Origin: an uncultured Pelagibacteraceae bacterium
GTDB taxonomy: Bacteria > Pseudomonadota > Alphaproteobacteria > Pelagibacterales > Pelagibacteraceae
Length of the DNA stretch: 64,000 bases
Reading direction: 5' to 3'
Assembly: GCA_902629585.1 (NCBI GenBank)
Contig: CACORI010000001.1
Location: 62,001 to 126,000 of the forward strand
The position numbers and the translations under genes were made by a program. Shown piece after piece: positions 16,960 to 25,684 of this stretch (positions are counted from its first letter, which is position 1; each line of letters begins with the position of its first letter). The notes beneath the pieces were generated by a model. It was given only the letters and a program-made list of their open reading frames with translations. It was not told the DNA's origin and searched no databases.

Positions 16960-17121
16960 TTAATTGTTGTCGTTTAGAGTCTCAACAAGGTCTTTCATTC
17001 CACTTGAACCCCAATCACAGTGATCGTCTCTCATGTAAATTCCTCTACTATTATGCCTAGCAAGGTCCTCACTATTTATGATTTGAGCCTCATTTTCTGT
17101 ATTTTTAAGTTTATCGTCCAT
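16960..17121 (-). CDS. Small protein upstream of aceA, hypothetical
   Basis: A 53-codon frame from ATG 17121, highly polar and acidic, with conserved-looking segments NSRGIYMRDDHCDWGSSGM in its second half. The codon pattern and non-repetitive composition look coding. It is the first gene of the aceA transcript and begins 14 nt from the first TTTACAA half-site, so it is likely under the same control. No family recognised; it may modulate isocitrate lyase or be an independent small protein. Confidence 0.6.
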   Translation of the reverse strand: MDDKLKNTENEAQIINSEDLARHNSRGIYMRDDHCDWGSSGMKDLVETLNDNN

Positions 17122-17134
17122 ATAAGATATATAA

Positions 17135-17224
17135 TTTACAAGATTTACAAAATCTACAAAAAACAGCTATTTTACTTGTAAATTGAGTAAATTTTCTGTA
17201 AATTAAAATTTACAAAATTTACAA
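17135..17224. promoter_or_regulatory. Array of eight TTTACAA/TTGTAAA half-sites (divergent operator)
   Basis: Half-sites TTTACAA at 17135, 17144, 17209 and 17218; TCTACAA at 17153; and the inverted form TTGTAAA at 17176, GAGTAAA at 17185 and CTGTAAA at 17196. Adjacent sites are mostly 9 bp apart (one 11), two triplets face each other and a pair abuts ATG 17229. The array fills nearly the whole gap between the aceA unit and the ScfR-like regulator gene and replaces its SD region, consistent with autoregulation and control of aceA. Confidence 0.75.
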
Positions 17225-17228
17225 AAAA

Positions 17229-18923
17229 ATGGAAATAAATAGAAAAATTGGTGAAAAAATTAAGGTTTTTAGAAAAAAACTAGGATTGCAAGCAAACAAA
17301 TTAGCTGAGCAATTATCAATTTCCGCAAGTTACTTAAATTTAATTGAGAGTGGAAAAAGAAATATAGATGCTGATTTACTTCTTAAAATTTGTCAAGAAT
17401 TACGAATTGAATTATCCGACCTCAAAAGTGAAAAAGATCTAGATATTAGAAATTCAAAAATTGCAATCACAAAATTTTCCTCAAAAAATAATTTTAATGT
17501 GTCTGATTTAAAAATTGGCCCTAAGATTAAAGCCTTTAGGAGGCAGTTAGGACTTCAGGCCAATACATTTGCACAGCAAATAAATATTTCTCCTAGCTAT
17601 CTAAATTTAATTGAGGCGGGAAAAAGAAAAATTGATGGCGATCTTTTAATAAAAATTAGTAAAGAGTTAAGAGTAGAACTTTCAGATTTAACCAGTAAAA
17701 GTGATATCAATTTGGAAAATAATATTTCTGAGCTTTTAGATGATCAATTATTTGAAGATCTAGATATTTTAGGACCAGAGGTTAAAGATTTAGTTAATAC
17801 AAATCCAAAAATCGCTCGAGCTCTTATCAAATTAGGAGATAATTTTCGACAAAAGGATCATGAAATAGTAAATAAAGTTGAAAATATTTCAGGAAAAATT
17901 ATTGATAGTAGAAAAACATCCTTCCCGGGAGAAGTAATATCTGACTTTCTCCAAGAAAATAAAAACTATTTTCCTAAACTGGAAGAGTTTGCAAATTTTA
18001 TTTTTGAAAAAGTTCAAAAAAATAATAGAACTAGATATATAGCTTTGTGTGATTTTTTAAAAAAAGAATACTCAATTACTGTGAAAGATATAATTCCGGA
18101 AGAAAAAAAACCATTTTCAAAAATTTTTAATAAACAAAAAAAAGAACTTCTCTTGAGTGATTATAATTCTCTTGAGACAAAAAAATTACATGCAGCAGCT
18201 CAAATAGCACAAGAAGGAGCATTGGATATAATAGATGATTACTTATCAAAATTTAATTTTCCTTCTAGTGAGTCTAAAAGATTAACCCAAATTGCTCTTC
18301 TGAATTATTGTGGTGCAGCTATTTTGATGCCGTACAAACTTTTTCATTCCGAATGTAAAAAGTTAAAATATGATTTACAGCTTCTACAAAATACATTTGC
18401 TACATCATTTGAACAAGTTGCTCACAGAGTTACATGTCTTCAAGATCCAAAATTGCCTGGAATTCCGTTCCACATGTTAAGAACTGATATCGCAGGTAAT
18501 ATTTCAAAAAGGTTTTCTTTATCAGGAATTGAAATTCCAAGATATGGAGGAGCATGTCCTAGATGGAATGTTTATTCAGCTTTTACTAGGCCGGGAGTAA
18601 TTCAAGCGGCCGTTAGTAAAATGACTAATGGAGAAAAATATGTGTGTATTGCAAGAACAGTAGAAAAAGGTGTTGGCAGGTACGGGCAATCTAAAAGTAT
18701 TTTATCTATCGGTCTGGGTTGTGAGGCAAAATACGCTAAAGAGTTTGTTTATACTGAAAATTTGGATATATCAGATAAAAAAACAGAAATTCCTATAGGT
18801 GTTTCTTGCAGAACCTGCGATAGATTAGATTGTTCACAAAGAGCTTTTCCTCCATTACACAAGAAATTTGATGTTGATATAAACACTAGGGGCGTATCAG
18901 TTTATGTTAACGATAATAATTGA
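17229..18923 (+). CDS. ScfR/RamB-like XRE-family regulator with duplicated helix-turn-helix
   Basis: A 564-residue regulator. Two near-identical XRE helix-turn-helix domains (about residues 6-65 and 95-154, each with SYLNLIE-x-GKR and ELSDL) precede the IrrE-like and short-chain fatty acyl regulator domains, ending in a cysteine-rich motif CRTCDRLDCSQRAFPP near residue 535. Relatives that I know (ScfR, RamB, PrpC regulators) have one helix-turn-helix and about 470 residues, so the first domain is an extra copy. It is divergent from the aceA unit and faces an array of TTTACAA half-sites overlapping its own start. Expected ligand: an acyl-CoA or similar metabolite. Confidence 0.88.
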   Translation: MEINRKIGEKIKVFRKKLGLQANKLAEQLSISASYLNLIESGKRNIDADLLLKICQELRIELSDLKSEKDLDIRNSKIAITKFSSKNNFNVSDLKIGPKIKAFRRQLGLQANTFAQQINISPSYLNLIEAGKRKIDGDLLIKISKELRVELSDLTSKSDINLENNISELLDDQLFEDLDILGPEVKDLVNTNPKIARALIKLGDNFRQKDHEIVNKVENISGKIIDSRKTSFPGEVISDFLQENKNYFPKLEEFANFIFEKVQKNNRTRYIALCDFLKKEYSITVKDIIPEEKKPFSKIFNKQKKELLLSDYNSLETKKLHAAAQIAQEGALDIIDDYLSKFNFPSSESKRLTQIALLNYCGAAILMPYKLFHSECKKLKYDLQLLQNTFATSFEQVAHRVTCLQDPKLPGIPFHMLRTDIAGNISKRFSLSGIEIPRYGGACPRWNVYSAFTRPGVIQAAVSKMTNGEKYVCIARTVEKGVGRYGQSKSILSIGLGCEAKYAKEFVYTENLDISDKKTEIPIGVSCRTCDRLDCSQRAFPPLHKKFDVDINTRGVSVYVNDNN

Positions 18924-18932
18924 TCGAATTAT

Positions 18933-19097
18933 ATGATAAAATTTATTATACCTGCTTTAGTTATTTTTCTTTTAATCCTTTTTTGGGAAAAAATTAGCGA
19001 AATAATCTACAAAAAATTTAAGCTTAAGATTAATTATATCGCATTAATTATACTAATTGTTTTTTTTGGTATAGTTGTGTCTTTACTGTATTTCTAA
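18933..19097 (+). CDS. Small two-span membrane protein, hypothetical
   Basis: A 54-codon frame from ATG 18933, 9 nt after the regulator stop. Two hydrophobic helices (about residues 4-19 and 35-53) are linked by a basic loop IYKKFKLKINY. No family recognised. Position directly behind the regulator and before the GNAT-like gene (18 nt gap) suggests it is translated. Confidence 0.5.
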   Translation: MIKFIIPALVIFLLILFWEKISEIIYKKFKLKINYIALIILIVFFGIVVSLLYF

Positions 19098-19115
19098 ATT
19101 TTACAAATAAATCCA

Positions 19116-19682
19116 ATGATAAAAATATTAAAAAAAAAATTAGAACAAGGAATAAGAGATCGGATTAAAAAAAACAAACAGATAATTTCTAAAAATATTG
19201 GGAATTTTTTTGATTGGGTTAAAGGAGCTGAATTGGTAGAACTAAAGAAATGCAATGTCGAGGAAGATCCAGTCAGACCAGAATTAGATAATGTTTTTCG
19301 AAGAAGTTATGGGAGAAAAATTTATGGTGTTAAATATGGTGGTGAAATTTATGCTGTTATGTGTTTTGCATATACAAATCAAATTCCTAAGAATGTAGAA
19401 GAGTTAGGAAAATTTAGCCATGATGCGTATTTACAAAGTGCTCAACGAGATCAAAATATTGGCAGGATTGCAATTGCCTATACTGTCTGGTCAAAAAAAA
19501 AAGGTGGGGGAAAATTAATTGTTAAAGAAGTGTTTAAAAAAATTAAAAAATCAAATCATTTAAATAGACTAATTACACTTTCACCGCTAACAGAAATGGC
19601 AACAAAATTTCACAGCAGAAATGGAGCTAAACTTTTACAAATTAATGAAACAACTCAAAATTTTGAATATAAGATTGTTTAA
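19116..19682 (+). CDS. GNAT-like acetyltransferase-fold protein
   Basis: A 188-residue protein. The order of segments - RSYGRKIYGVKYGGEIYAVM (strand pair), IAIAYTVWSKKKGGGKLIVK (strand 4 and acetyl-CoA-loop-like glycines), LITLSPLTEMATKFHSRNGA (strand 5 and helix) - resembles the GNAT fold. The canonical R/Q-x-x-G-x-G/A is only partly matched by KKGGGK. Function unknown. Its 3' end overlaps an alternative upstream start of the MBL gene. Confidence 0.55.
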   Translation: MIKILKKKLEQGIRDRIKKNKQIISKNIGNFFDWVKGAELVELKKCNVEEDPVRPELDNVFRRSYGRKIYGVKYGGEIYAVMCFAYTNQIPKNVEELGKFSHDAYLQSAQRDQNIGRIAIAYTVWSKKKGGGKLIVKEVFKKIKKSNHLNRLITLSPLTEMATKFHSRNGAKLLQINETTQNFEYKIV

Positions 19683-20733
19683 ATATACAATCTTTTTTAT
19701 TTTTATTTTAACATATAATTGTTTATCAATAGAGGTGGACAAAAATTTATATCATCATTTGCCTGACGGCACTTTTAGAAATCCTGAGGGATCTCCGAAA
19801 AGAGATGAAAATATTAAATGGTCTTACAAAATTTTTAACCAAGAGAAAAAAAAACTTGATATGACTGTTCCAAAAGATCATTTTATAAACAAAAATGTAG
19901 TATTATCTAATTTAAAAAAATTCCAAAATGATGATTATATTTTATGGATTGGTCATGCAACATTTATTATCAAATTAGGAGAAACAACAATTATAACTGA
20001 TCCAGTTTTTTCTAAAAATGCTGGTCCATTAATATTTGGACCTAAGAGATTTACCAAACCAGCATTAGATTTAAATGAGATCCCTAAAATTGATTTATTT
20101 TTACTTACTCATAATCATTATGATCATCAAGATATGGCAACTATTAGGAAATTTCCTTTTAAAAAAGCAAAAGTTTTACTTCCGTTAAAACTTGGAAAAT
20201 ACTTTAGTAAAAATGGTTTCAAAGACATTAATGAAATGGATTGGTTTGATGAGATAATTGTAAATGAAAATTTAAAAATTACATTCCTCCCCGCAGTTCA
20301 TTGGTCCAAAAGAAGTTTAACAGATACAAACAAATCATTATGGGGCAATTTTCTTATAGAATATAATAAAAAAAAAATTTTGTTTGCTTGTGATACTGGA
20401 ATTGGTGAAATTTATAAAAAATTAGGAGAGAAATATGGACCAATTGATCTTACTTTTATAAATATTGGTGCATATAATTTTTATCCAATCATGCCTTATA
20501 AAGATAAGTCAGTTTATCACACAAATCCTGAGGAGGCACTTAGCATTGGAAGAGATTTGAATAGCAAAAAAGTAATAGGAATGCACTGGGGCACTTTTGT
20601 TTTATCTTTAGAACCCATTATGGAGCCCCCAATAAGATTTAAAGAAAATGCTGAAAAATTTGGTTATAAGAAGAAAGATGTAATTATTTTTAAAATTGGC
20701 GAATTAAGTAAATTAAAAGATATAGTTGAGTAA
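19645..20733 (+). CDS. MBL-fold hydrolase, NAPE-PLD/RomA-like
   Basis: Metallo-beta-lactamase-fold protein of about 362 residues with an N-terminal membrane anchor or signal (KYTIFFIFILTYNC). The metal-binding motif is LLTHNHYDHQD, with WIGHATFIIKLG before it, DTGIGEIY and MHWGTF after it. This pattern fits the NAPE-PLD-like / RomA branch, acting on lipids or unknown phosphoesters at the cell envelope. I chose ATG 19645, the first Met before the hydrophobic segment; an ATG at 19621 is also in frame. It overlaps the GNAT-like gene by 38 nt. The allantoinase gene follows after 1 nt. Confidence 0.8.
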   Translation: MKQLKILNIRLFKYTIFFIFILTYNCLSIEVDKNLYHHLPDGTFRNPEGSPKRDENIKWSYKIFNQEKKKLDMTVPKDHFINKNVVLSNLKKFQNDDYILWIGHATFIIKLGETTIITDPVFSKNAGPLIFGPKRFTKPALDLNEIPKIDLFLLTHNHYDHQDMATIRKFPFKKAKVLLPLKLGKYFSKNGFKDINEMDWFDEIIVNENLKITFLPAVHWSKRSLTDTNKSLWGNFLIEYNKKKILFACDTGIGEIYKKLGEKYGPIDLTFINIGAYNFYPIMPYKDKSVYHTNPEEALSIGRDLNSKKVIGMHWGTFVLSLEPIMEPPIRFKENAEKFGYKKKDVIIFKIGELSKLKDIVE

Positions 20734-20734
20734 A

Positions 20735-21634
20735 ATGAGTAATAAAAAAATTAGAGACATGGTCGGTTATGGTTCAAAGAGTAAAAAAATTTCTTGGCCT
20801 AAAAATGCAAAATTAGCTCTTCAATTCGTTCTTAATTATGAAGAGGGAGGGGAAAATTGTGTATTAAATGGAGACAAATATTCTGAAACTTTTCTATCTG
20901 AAATAATTGGTGCAAAAGCGATTAAAGGAAGAAACATGAGTATGGAGTCTATTTATGAATATGGATCAAGAGCTGGTTTTTGGAGAGTGGATAAACTTTT
21001 TAGAGAAAAAGAGATACCAGCAACAATTTTTGGAGTAGGATTAGCATTAAAAAATAACCCAGATGTTTGTGAAGCCATCAAAACAGGAAATTATGAAGTT
21101 GCAGCACATGGTTATAGATGGATTGATTATCAAAATGTCAAAAAATCTATTGAAAAAAAACATATGGAGCAAGCGATTAAAACGATAAAAGAAATATTTG
21201 GCTCAAGACCTCTCGGTTGGTACACAGGTAGATGTAGTCCAAATACAAGAGATTTAGTTTTTGAAGAAGGAAACTTTTTATATGATAGCGACGCTTATAA
21301 TGATGATTTGCCTTATTGGGAGTTCAGAGGTAAAAAAAAACAACTTATAATTCCTTATACATTGGACAATAATGATATGAGATTTGCAACAAATCAAGGT
21401 TTTAATACTGGTGACCACTTTTTCAATTATTTAAAAGATAGTTTTGACACGTTATACAATGAAGGGAAAACCTATCCAAAAATGATGTCAGTTGGTTTAC
21501 ATTGTAGATTAATTGGAAGACCAGGCAGATTTCAATCATTAAAAAAATTTATAGATTACGTATTAACTTTTGATGATATTTGGATTTGTAAAAGAATTGA
21601 TATAGCAAAACATTGGATCAAAAATTACTCATAA
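20735..21634 (+). CDS. puuE: Allantoinase PuuE (polysaccharide-deacetylase fold)
   Basis: Opens the allantoin ring to allantoate by a metal-independent or zinc-free NodB-fold enzyme. The approximately 299-residue protein matches PuuE: RDMVGYG near the N-terminus, LNYEEGGENCVLNGD, YEYGSRAGFWR, EVAAHGYRWIDYQ, WYTGRCSPNTRDL and SVGLHCRLIGRPGR. ATG 20735 is preferred over an in-frame TTG at 20726. The genes puuE, alc, allA and rbsK are spaced by -4 to +4 nt, a tight operon for purine-ring breakdown. Confidence 0.94.
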   Translation: MSNKKIRDMVGYGSKSKKISWPKNAKLALQFVLNYEEGGENCVLNGDKYSETFLSEIIGAKAIKGRNMSMESIYEYGSRAGFWRVDKLFREKEIPATIFGVGLALKNNPDVCEAIKTGNYEVAAHGYRWIDYQNVKKSIEKKHMEQAIKTIKEIFGSRPLGWYTGRCSPNTRDLVFEEGNFLYDSDAYNDDLPYWEFRGKKKQLIIPYTLDNNDMRFATNQGFNTGDHFFNYLKDSFDTLYNEGKTYPKMMSVGLHCRLIGRPGRFQSLKKFIDYVLTFDDIWICKRIDIAKHWIKNYS

Positions 21635-21638
21635 GAAT

Positions 21639-22622
21639 ATGAAAAATAAGGTTATTTTTAAAAACAACTTAATTGATCTTGCACAACCAAGATTAGGCAC
21701 CAAGATCATTTTTAAAACTGATGATTTTTTTGCATCTGCCAATAGAATTATAAGTCAATCAATACCAATTTTTAAGGAAGGTGTTTTTGATAAAAATGGA
21801 AAATGGATGGACGGCTGGGAAACAAGGAGAAAAAGATCAAAAGGTCACGACTATATAATTCTAAAATTAGGTAAACCAGGAAAAATTAGTAAAGTAGATG
21901 TTGATACCTCTCACTTTAATGGCAATCAACCATCAATGATTTCAATTGAGGGAACAAACTCTTTTTCTAAAAACAAAAATTTTAAATGGCATACTTTACT
22001 TTCAAAAAAAAAAATAAAAGCTAATAGCCATCATTATTTTAATTTAAGAAATAATAAAATTTTTTCTCACATAAAATTTAATATTTTTCCAGATGGAGGT
22101 GTTGCAAGATTAAGGTTATTTGGTTCTATATCTAAAAATAAAAAAATTCTAAATAAGAAAATAAATCTTGCATCATTACTTTATGGGGCCTCAGTAGTTG
22201 CGTGTAACAATGAGCATTTTGGAAAAGCAGAAAATATATTAGCTCCAGGAAAAGCAAAAAATATGGGTGATGGCTGGGAGACTCGTAGACGAAGAAATAA
22301 AGGTTTTGATTGGTTAATTGTAAATTGTGTTGATGGTAAGGAAGTAAAAAATATTGAAATTTCAACTCATCACTTTAAGGGAAATTTTCCAAGTCACTGC
22401 TCTATTCAAGCAACTCATTTATCACAATCTAAAAAATTTAATCAAATTGTAAAATCCTCATCAAATTGGAAATATCTATTAAAAAAATCGAAGTTATCTG
22501 CAAATAAAACGCATACTTTTAAAAACATAATGATGAAAAAAGATAAAATTAATCATATAAAGATTAATATCTTCCCTGATGGCGGAATTTCTAGATTGAA
22601 AATTTTTGGAAAAGCCACATGA
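21639..22622 (+). CDS. alc: Allantoicase
   Basis: Hydrolyses allantoate to ureidoglycolate and urea. The 327 residues form two homologous jelly-roll repeats: the first with DGWETRRKRSKGHDYIILK and DTSHFNGNQPS, the second with DGWETRRRRNKGFDWLIV and STHHFKGNFPS; each repeat ends with NIFPDGG. Both halves retain the conserved WETRR and H-F-G-N motifs. It overlaps allA by 4 nt (ATGA). Confidence 0.96.
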   Translation: MKNKVIFKNNLIDLAQPRLGTKIIFKTDDFFASANRIISQSIPIFKEGVFDKNGKWMDGWETRRKRSKGHDYIILKLGKPGKISKVDVDTSHFNGNQPSMISIEGTNSFSKNKNFKWHTLLSKKKIKANSHHYFNLRNNKIFSHIKFNIFPDGGVARLRLFGSISKNKKILNKKINLASLLYGASVVACNNEHFGKAENILAPGKAKNMGDGWETRRRRNKGFDWLIVNCVDGKEVKNIEISTHHFKGNFPSHCSIQATHLSQSKKFNQIVKSSSNWKYLLKKSKLSANKTHTFKNIMMKKDKINHIKINIFPDGGISRLKIFGKAT

Positions 22623-23122
22623 AAAATTTAAAAATTAAGCCAAAACTGATTACTAAAGACAATTTTAAAAATTATGGTGATATGATAACTACAGCGGATA
22701 TTAAACCTTTAGAAATTAATAATGGCTATGCAAAAAGATATGACGGTATAGCCAAACTTGATACAAAAAAAGAAAATGGAGATTCTACAATTAGTATATT
22801 TTCTGCTTTAAAAAGATCTTTTCCAATGAAAATAGATATGATGGAAAAACATCCTTTAGGTAGTCAAGCTTTTATACCTATGAAAGAAACTATTTTTTTA
22901 TCTTTTGTTGCACTTGGAGGGGACGAACCTGATCTAACACAAGTGGAAGCTTTTATAATTCCAAAAGGAATTGGAATTAATTACAATCCAGGGGTATGGC
23001 ATTTTCCATTAATATCAACAGAGGATATGAATTTTTTGGTTGTTGATAGGAAAGGTAGTGGAAATAATCTTGTAATCCATAATTTAGTATCTGAAAATAT
23101 CACTATAGATTTTCAATTTTAA
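22619..23122 (+). CDS. allA: Ureidoglycolate lyase
   Basis: Splits ureidoglycolate into glyoxylate and urea. The 167-residue cupin-type protein has the family signatures MEKHPLGSQAFIPM, GIGINYNPGVWHFPL and DFQF at the end. It overlaps alc by 4 nt and rbsK by 1 nt. Glyoxylate formed here can enter the cycle through malate synthase; no urease or malate synthase is encoded in this window. Confidence 0.94.
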   Translation: MKNLKIKPKLITKDNFKNYGDMITTADIKPLEINNGYAKRYDGIAKLDTKKENGDSTISIFSALKRSFPMKIDMMEKHPLGSQAFIPMKETIFLSFVALGGDEPDLTQVEAFIIPKGIGINYNPGVWHFPLISTEDMNFLVVDRKGSGNNLVIHNLVSENITIDFQF

Positions 23123-24015
23123 TGAGCGATATAACTATTCTTGGAATATTTGTAGCTGATATAAGTTTTTTAGGTGATAAAATTCCTGTGTCTGGTGAAA
23201 CTATTCTTGGTGATGACTATAATATTGGACCAGGAGGCAAAGGGTGTAATCAAGCAATAGCTATTTCAAGACTTGGAGGAAAAGTAAATTTTATTTCTAA
23301 ATTAGGTAGAGATGAATACGGAGAACTTGCTTTAAGTAAATTAAGAAAAGATAATATTGATACGTCTGATATTGTTATTTCAGAAAATCATAAGACAGGT
23401 GTTGCTGGAATCCATATTGATAGAAATACCGGCAAAAATGCAATAACTGTTATCAGAGGTGCACCGTCTAGTTTAAAGGTAAAAGAAATTAATATTGATA
23501 AAATTAAAAAATCAAAAGTATTTTTAACGCAATTAGAAGTTCCTTTAGATGTTACTTTACATTGTTTAAAGGTGGCTAAGGATAACGGATTAACAAATAT
23601 TTTAAATCCAGCTCCTGCATGTGAATTAAAAAAAGAATTTTTTGAATTAGTTGATTATTTCACTCCCAATGAAACTGAGGCTGAATTTTACTCTGGTGTT
23701 AAAATTAATAATGAAATTGATGCAAAAAAAAGCGCAAACAAGCTTTTAAAAATGGGGATTAAAAATGTAATAATAACTTTGGGGGAAAAAGGTGTTTTCT
23801 TCTCAAATGGCAATGAAGAAATTTATATTAAAGCCATTCAGGCCAAAGCTATAGATACAACTGGTGCTGGGGATGCATTTAATGGAAGTTTTACATTAGC
23901 TTTAGTTAAAGGAAAAAAGATTAGAGAGTGTTTAGAATTTGCAAATAAAGTAGCTGGTTTATCGACTACAAGATTAGGAGCTGGTGACTCAATGCCAATT
24001 TTAAAAGAATTATAG
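23122..24015 (+). CDS. rbsK: Ribokinase-like PfkB-family sugar kinase
   Basis: A 297-residue PfkB kinase. The N-terminal GPGGKGCNQAIAISRLGG and C-terminal TTGAGDAFNGSFT with catalytic Asp are intact; NPAPA and TPNETEAE point to the ribokinase subgroup. The location at the end of the purine-catabolism operon suggests that ribose released from nucleosides is phosphorylated. The unusual N-terminus (ILGIFVADISFLGDKIP) differs from the usual VGSxNxD, so another sugar or nucleoside substrate is possible. Confidence 0.85.
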   Translation: MSDITILGIFVADISFLGDKIPVSGETILGDDYNIGPGGKGCNQAIAISRLGGKVNFISKLGRDEYGELALSKLRKDNIDTSDIVISENHKTGVAGIHIDRNTGKNAITVIRGAPSSLKVKEINIDKIKKSKVFLTQLEVPLDVTLHCLKVAKDNGLTNILNPAPACELKKEFFELVDYFTPNETEAEFYSGVKINNEIDAKKSANKLLKMGIKNVIITLGEKGVFFSNGNEEIYIKAIQAKAIDTTGAGDAFNGSFTLALVKGKKIRECLEFANKVAGLSTTRLGAGDSMPILKEL

Positions 24016-24031
24016 ATTGATTACTTAAAAG

Positions 24032-24065
24032 TAAAGCCCAACAACTTTTTTGTTATCGGGCTTTA
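24032..24065. terminator. Bidirectional terminator between rbsK and NCS1 transporter gene
   Basis: Outer stem TAAAGCCC (24032-24039) / GGGCTTTA (24058-24065), inner stem AACAA / TTGTT with loop CTTTT. A/T-rich tails flank it on both sides, as needed for the two converging genes. Confidence 0.8.
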
Positions 24066-24078
24066 AAATTATTTTTGA

Positions 24079-25530
24079 TTATTTTTTAGATGATATAGCT
24101 AAATGAATAACTGCACCTAAAGATGCTCCAATTATCCATGCATATCCTCCTCCTCCACCTAAATTAGCGAAGAAATCATCAAGTCCCATGAATAAAATAT
24201 TTGGCCATACGGTACCAACAGCTATATATCCTGAAAGTACCCAAGCTAACATTCCTTTTCCATTGAAACCACCGTTGTAATGATACTTGCCGCTCGGTGA
24301 GTCACTAAATAAATCATCAACATCTAATTTTTGCTTTTTGATTATATAGTAATCAGTAATCATTATACCAAATACAGGAGCTAGAATAGCACCTAATGTG
24401 TTTACAAATGGAAACATTCCCATTTGAGTGATTACCGCAACCCACAAACCTCCAATAATAAAACCAAAACCAGCAGTTATTAAACCACCAATTCTAAAAT
24501 TGATTTTGCTTGGTATTAAGTTTGCAAGGTCATATGCAGGAGGTATAAAGTTTGCAACCATATTGATACCGACTGTTGCTGCAAAGAAAGCAAATGCCGC
24601 AACAATAGTTAATATAATATTGTCTACTTTAGCTACCATATCTGTTGGGCTTGCTACATATTCTCCAAAAATAGCAATAGTTCCACCTGTGATCATTAAA
24701 GTAATAAACGAGAAGAAAATAACGTTACCTACTAATCCCCAAAGATTTCCTTTTTTCATCTCATCTTCACTTTTAACAAATCTTGCAAAGTCACCAAAGT
24801 TGATTACTACTGCAGCAAAGTATCCTACCATGATCGAGAATACTGCAAGAAAAGCACCAAAAGTTCCTAAACCTTCAAAACCACCTGATCTTGATCCTCC
24901 AGAAAATATTTCACCAACTTCTGATAAAAGATTTCCTCCAGCCTTGAACCAGATTACTAGCATTAACAGAACCATAACTACATATACTGCTGGGCCTGCA
25001 AAGTTTAAGAATCTTTTTACAAGATCTATACCTTGCCAGAATAAGTAAACTTGAAACCCTGACACAAATATAAATGATACCCACATAACACCTGTCATTC
25101 CTAAGAACATTTCAGTGCCTGGGTTACCAGTAATAGCCGTAATTAAAAGTGCAACAGCAGTAGAAGCAGCATAAGTTTGTGCTCCATACCAGAACATAGC
25201 CACAAGTCCTCTTGCCATCGCAGGAAAGTTTGCACCAAACACACCCATACTTACCCTTGCAAATACTGGATAAGGTATTCCATGTTTTACACTTGGTTTC
25301 CCTGACAAATTCACAAGCCACATAATAAAAAAGCCAGCAAGTATTAATGCTAAAAATACTGCCCAACCATTCAATCCTGAAGCTAAAAATAATGATGCTG
25401 CTAAAGTATACCCAAATAAACTTTGAACATCATTTGCCCATACATTGAAAATTTCGAACCATCCCCAATTTTTCTTATTTGATGGAGTTGGTGCCAAATC
25501 TGCATTATAGAGCGATTTTGATTTACTCAT
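24079..25530 (-). CDS. NCS1-family transporter (purine/allantoin/cytosine permease)
   Basis: A 483-residue, about 12-span sodium- or proton-coupled NCS1 transporter. Conserved segments: NWGWFEIFNVWANDVQSLFG, HGIPYPVFARVSMGVFGAN, MFWYGAQTYAAS, and VINFGDFARFVKS. In context with allantoinase, allantoicase and ureidoglycolate lyase, uptake of allantoin or a purine base is likely. I start it at ATG 25530, preceded by a strong SD (AGGAGGGAAA); a frame start at 25551 would precede the SD. The gene converges on rbsK. Confidence 0.88.
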   Translation of the reverse strand: MSKSKSLYNADLAPTPSNKKNWGWFEIFNVWANDVQSLFGYTLAASLFLASGLNGWAVFLALILAGFFIMWLVNLSGKPSVKHGIPYPVFARVSMGVFGANFPAMARGLVAMFWYGAQTYAASTAVALLITAITGNPGTEMFLGMTGVMWVSFIFVSGFQVYLFWQGIDLVKRFLNFAGPAVYVVMVLLMLVIWFKAGGNLLSEVGEIFSGGSRSGGFEGLGTFGAFLAVFSIMVGYFAAVVINFGDFARFVKSEDEMKKGNLWGLVGNVIFFSFITLMITGGTIAIFGEYVASPTDMVAKVDNIILTIVAAFAFFAATVGINMVANFIPPAYDLANLIPSKINFRIGGLITAGFGFIIGGLWVAVITQMGMFPFVNTLGAILAPVFGIMITDYYIIKKQKLDVDDLFSDSPSGKYHYNGGFNGKGMLAWVLSGYIAVGTVWPNILFMGLDDFFANLGGGGGYAWIIGASLGAVIHLAISSKK

Positions 25531-25684
25531 TTTCCCTCCTATATTTAACAATGCGGAACCTTAATTAAATAGCATAGGATAGTCTAGCACTTTATGTAAC
25601 ATATAAGGCCAGATGTGTTCACCTTGAGCCAAAATCACAAAAAAGCTTATTTAGCGAACACATAAAATAAGATAAAGTACGGTA

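Noticed and set aside
24428..25048. 206-codon open frame antisense to the NCS1 transporter gene
   Set aside because: It is the complement of a well-conserved membrane protein; the translation is low in complexity (Ile, Lys, Pro, Thr) with no domain.
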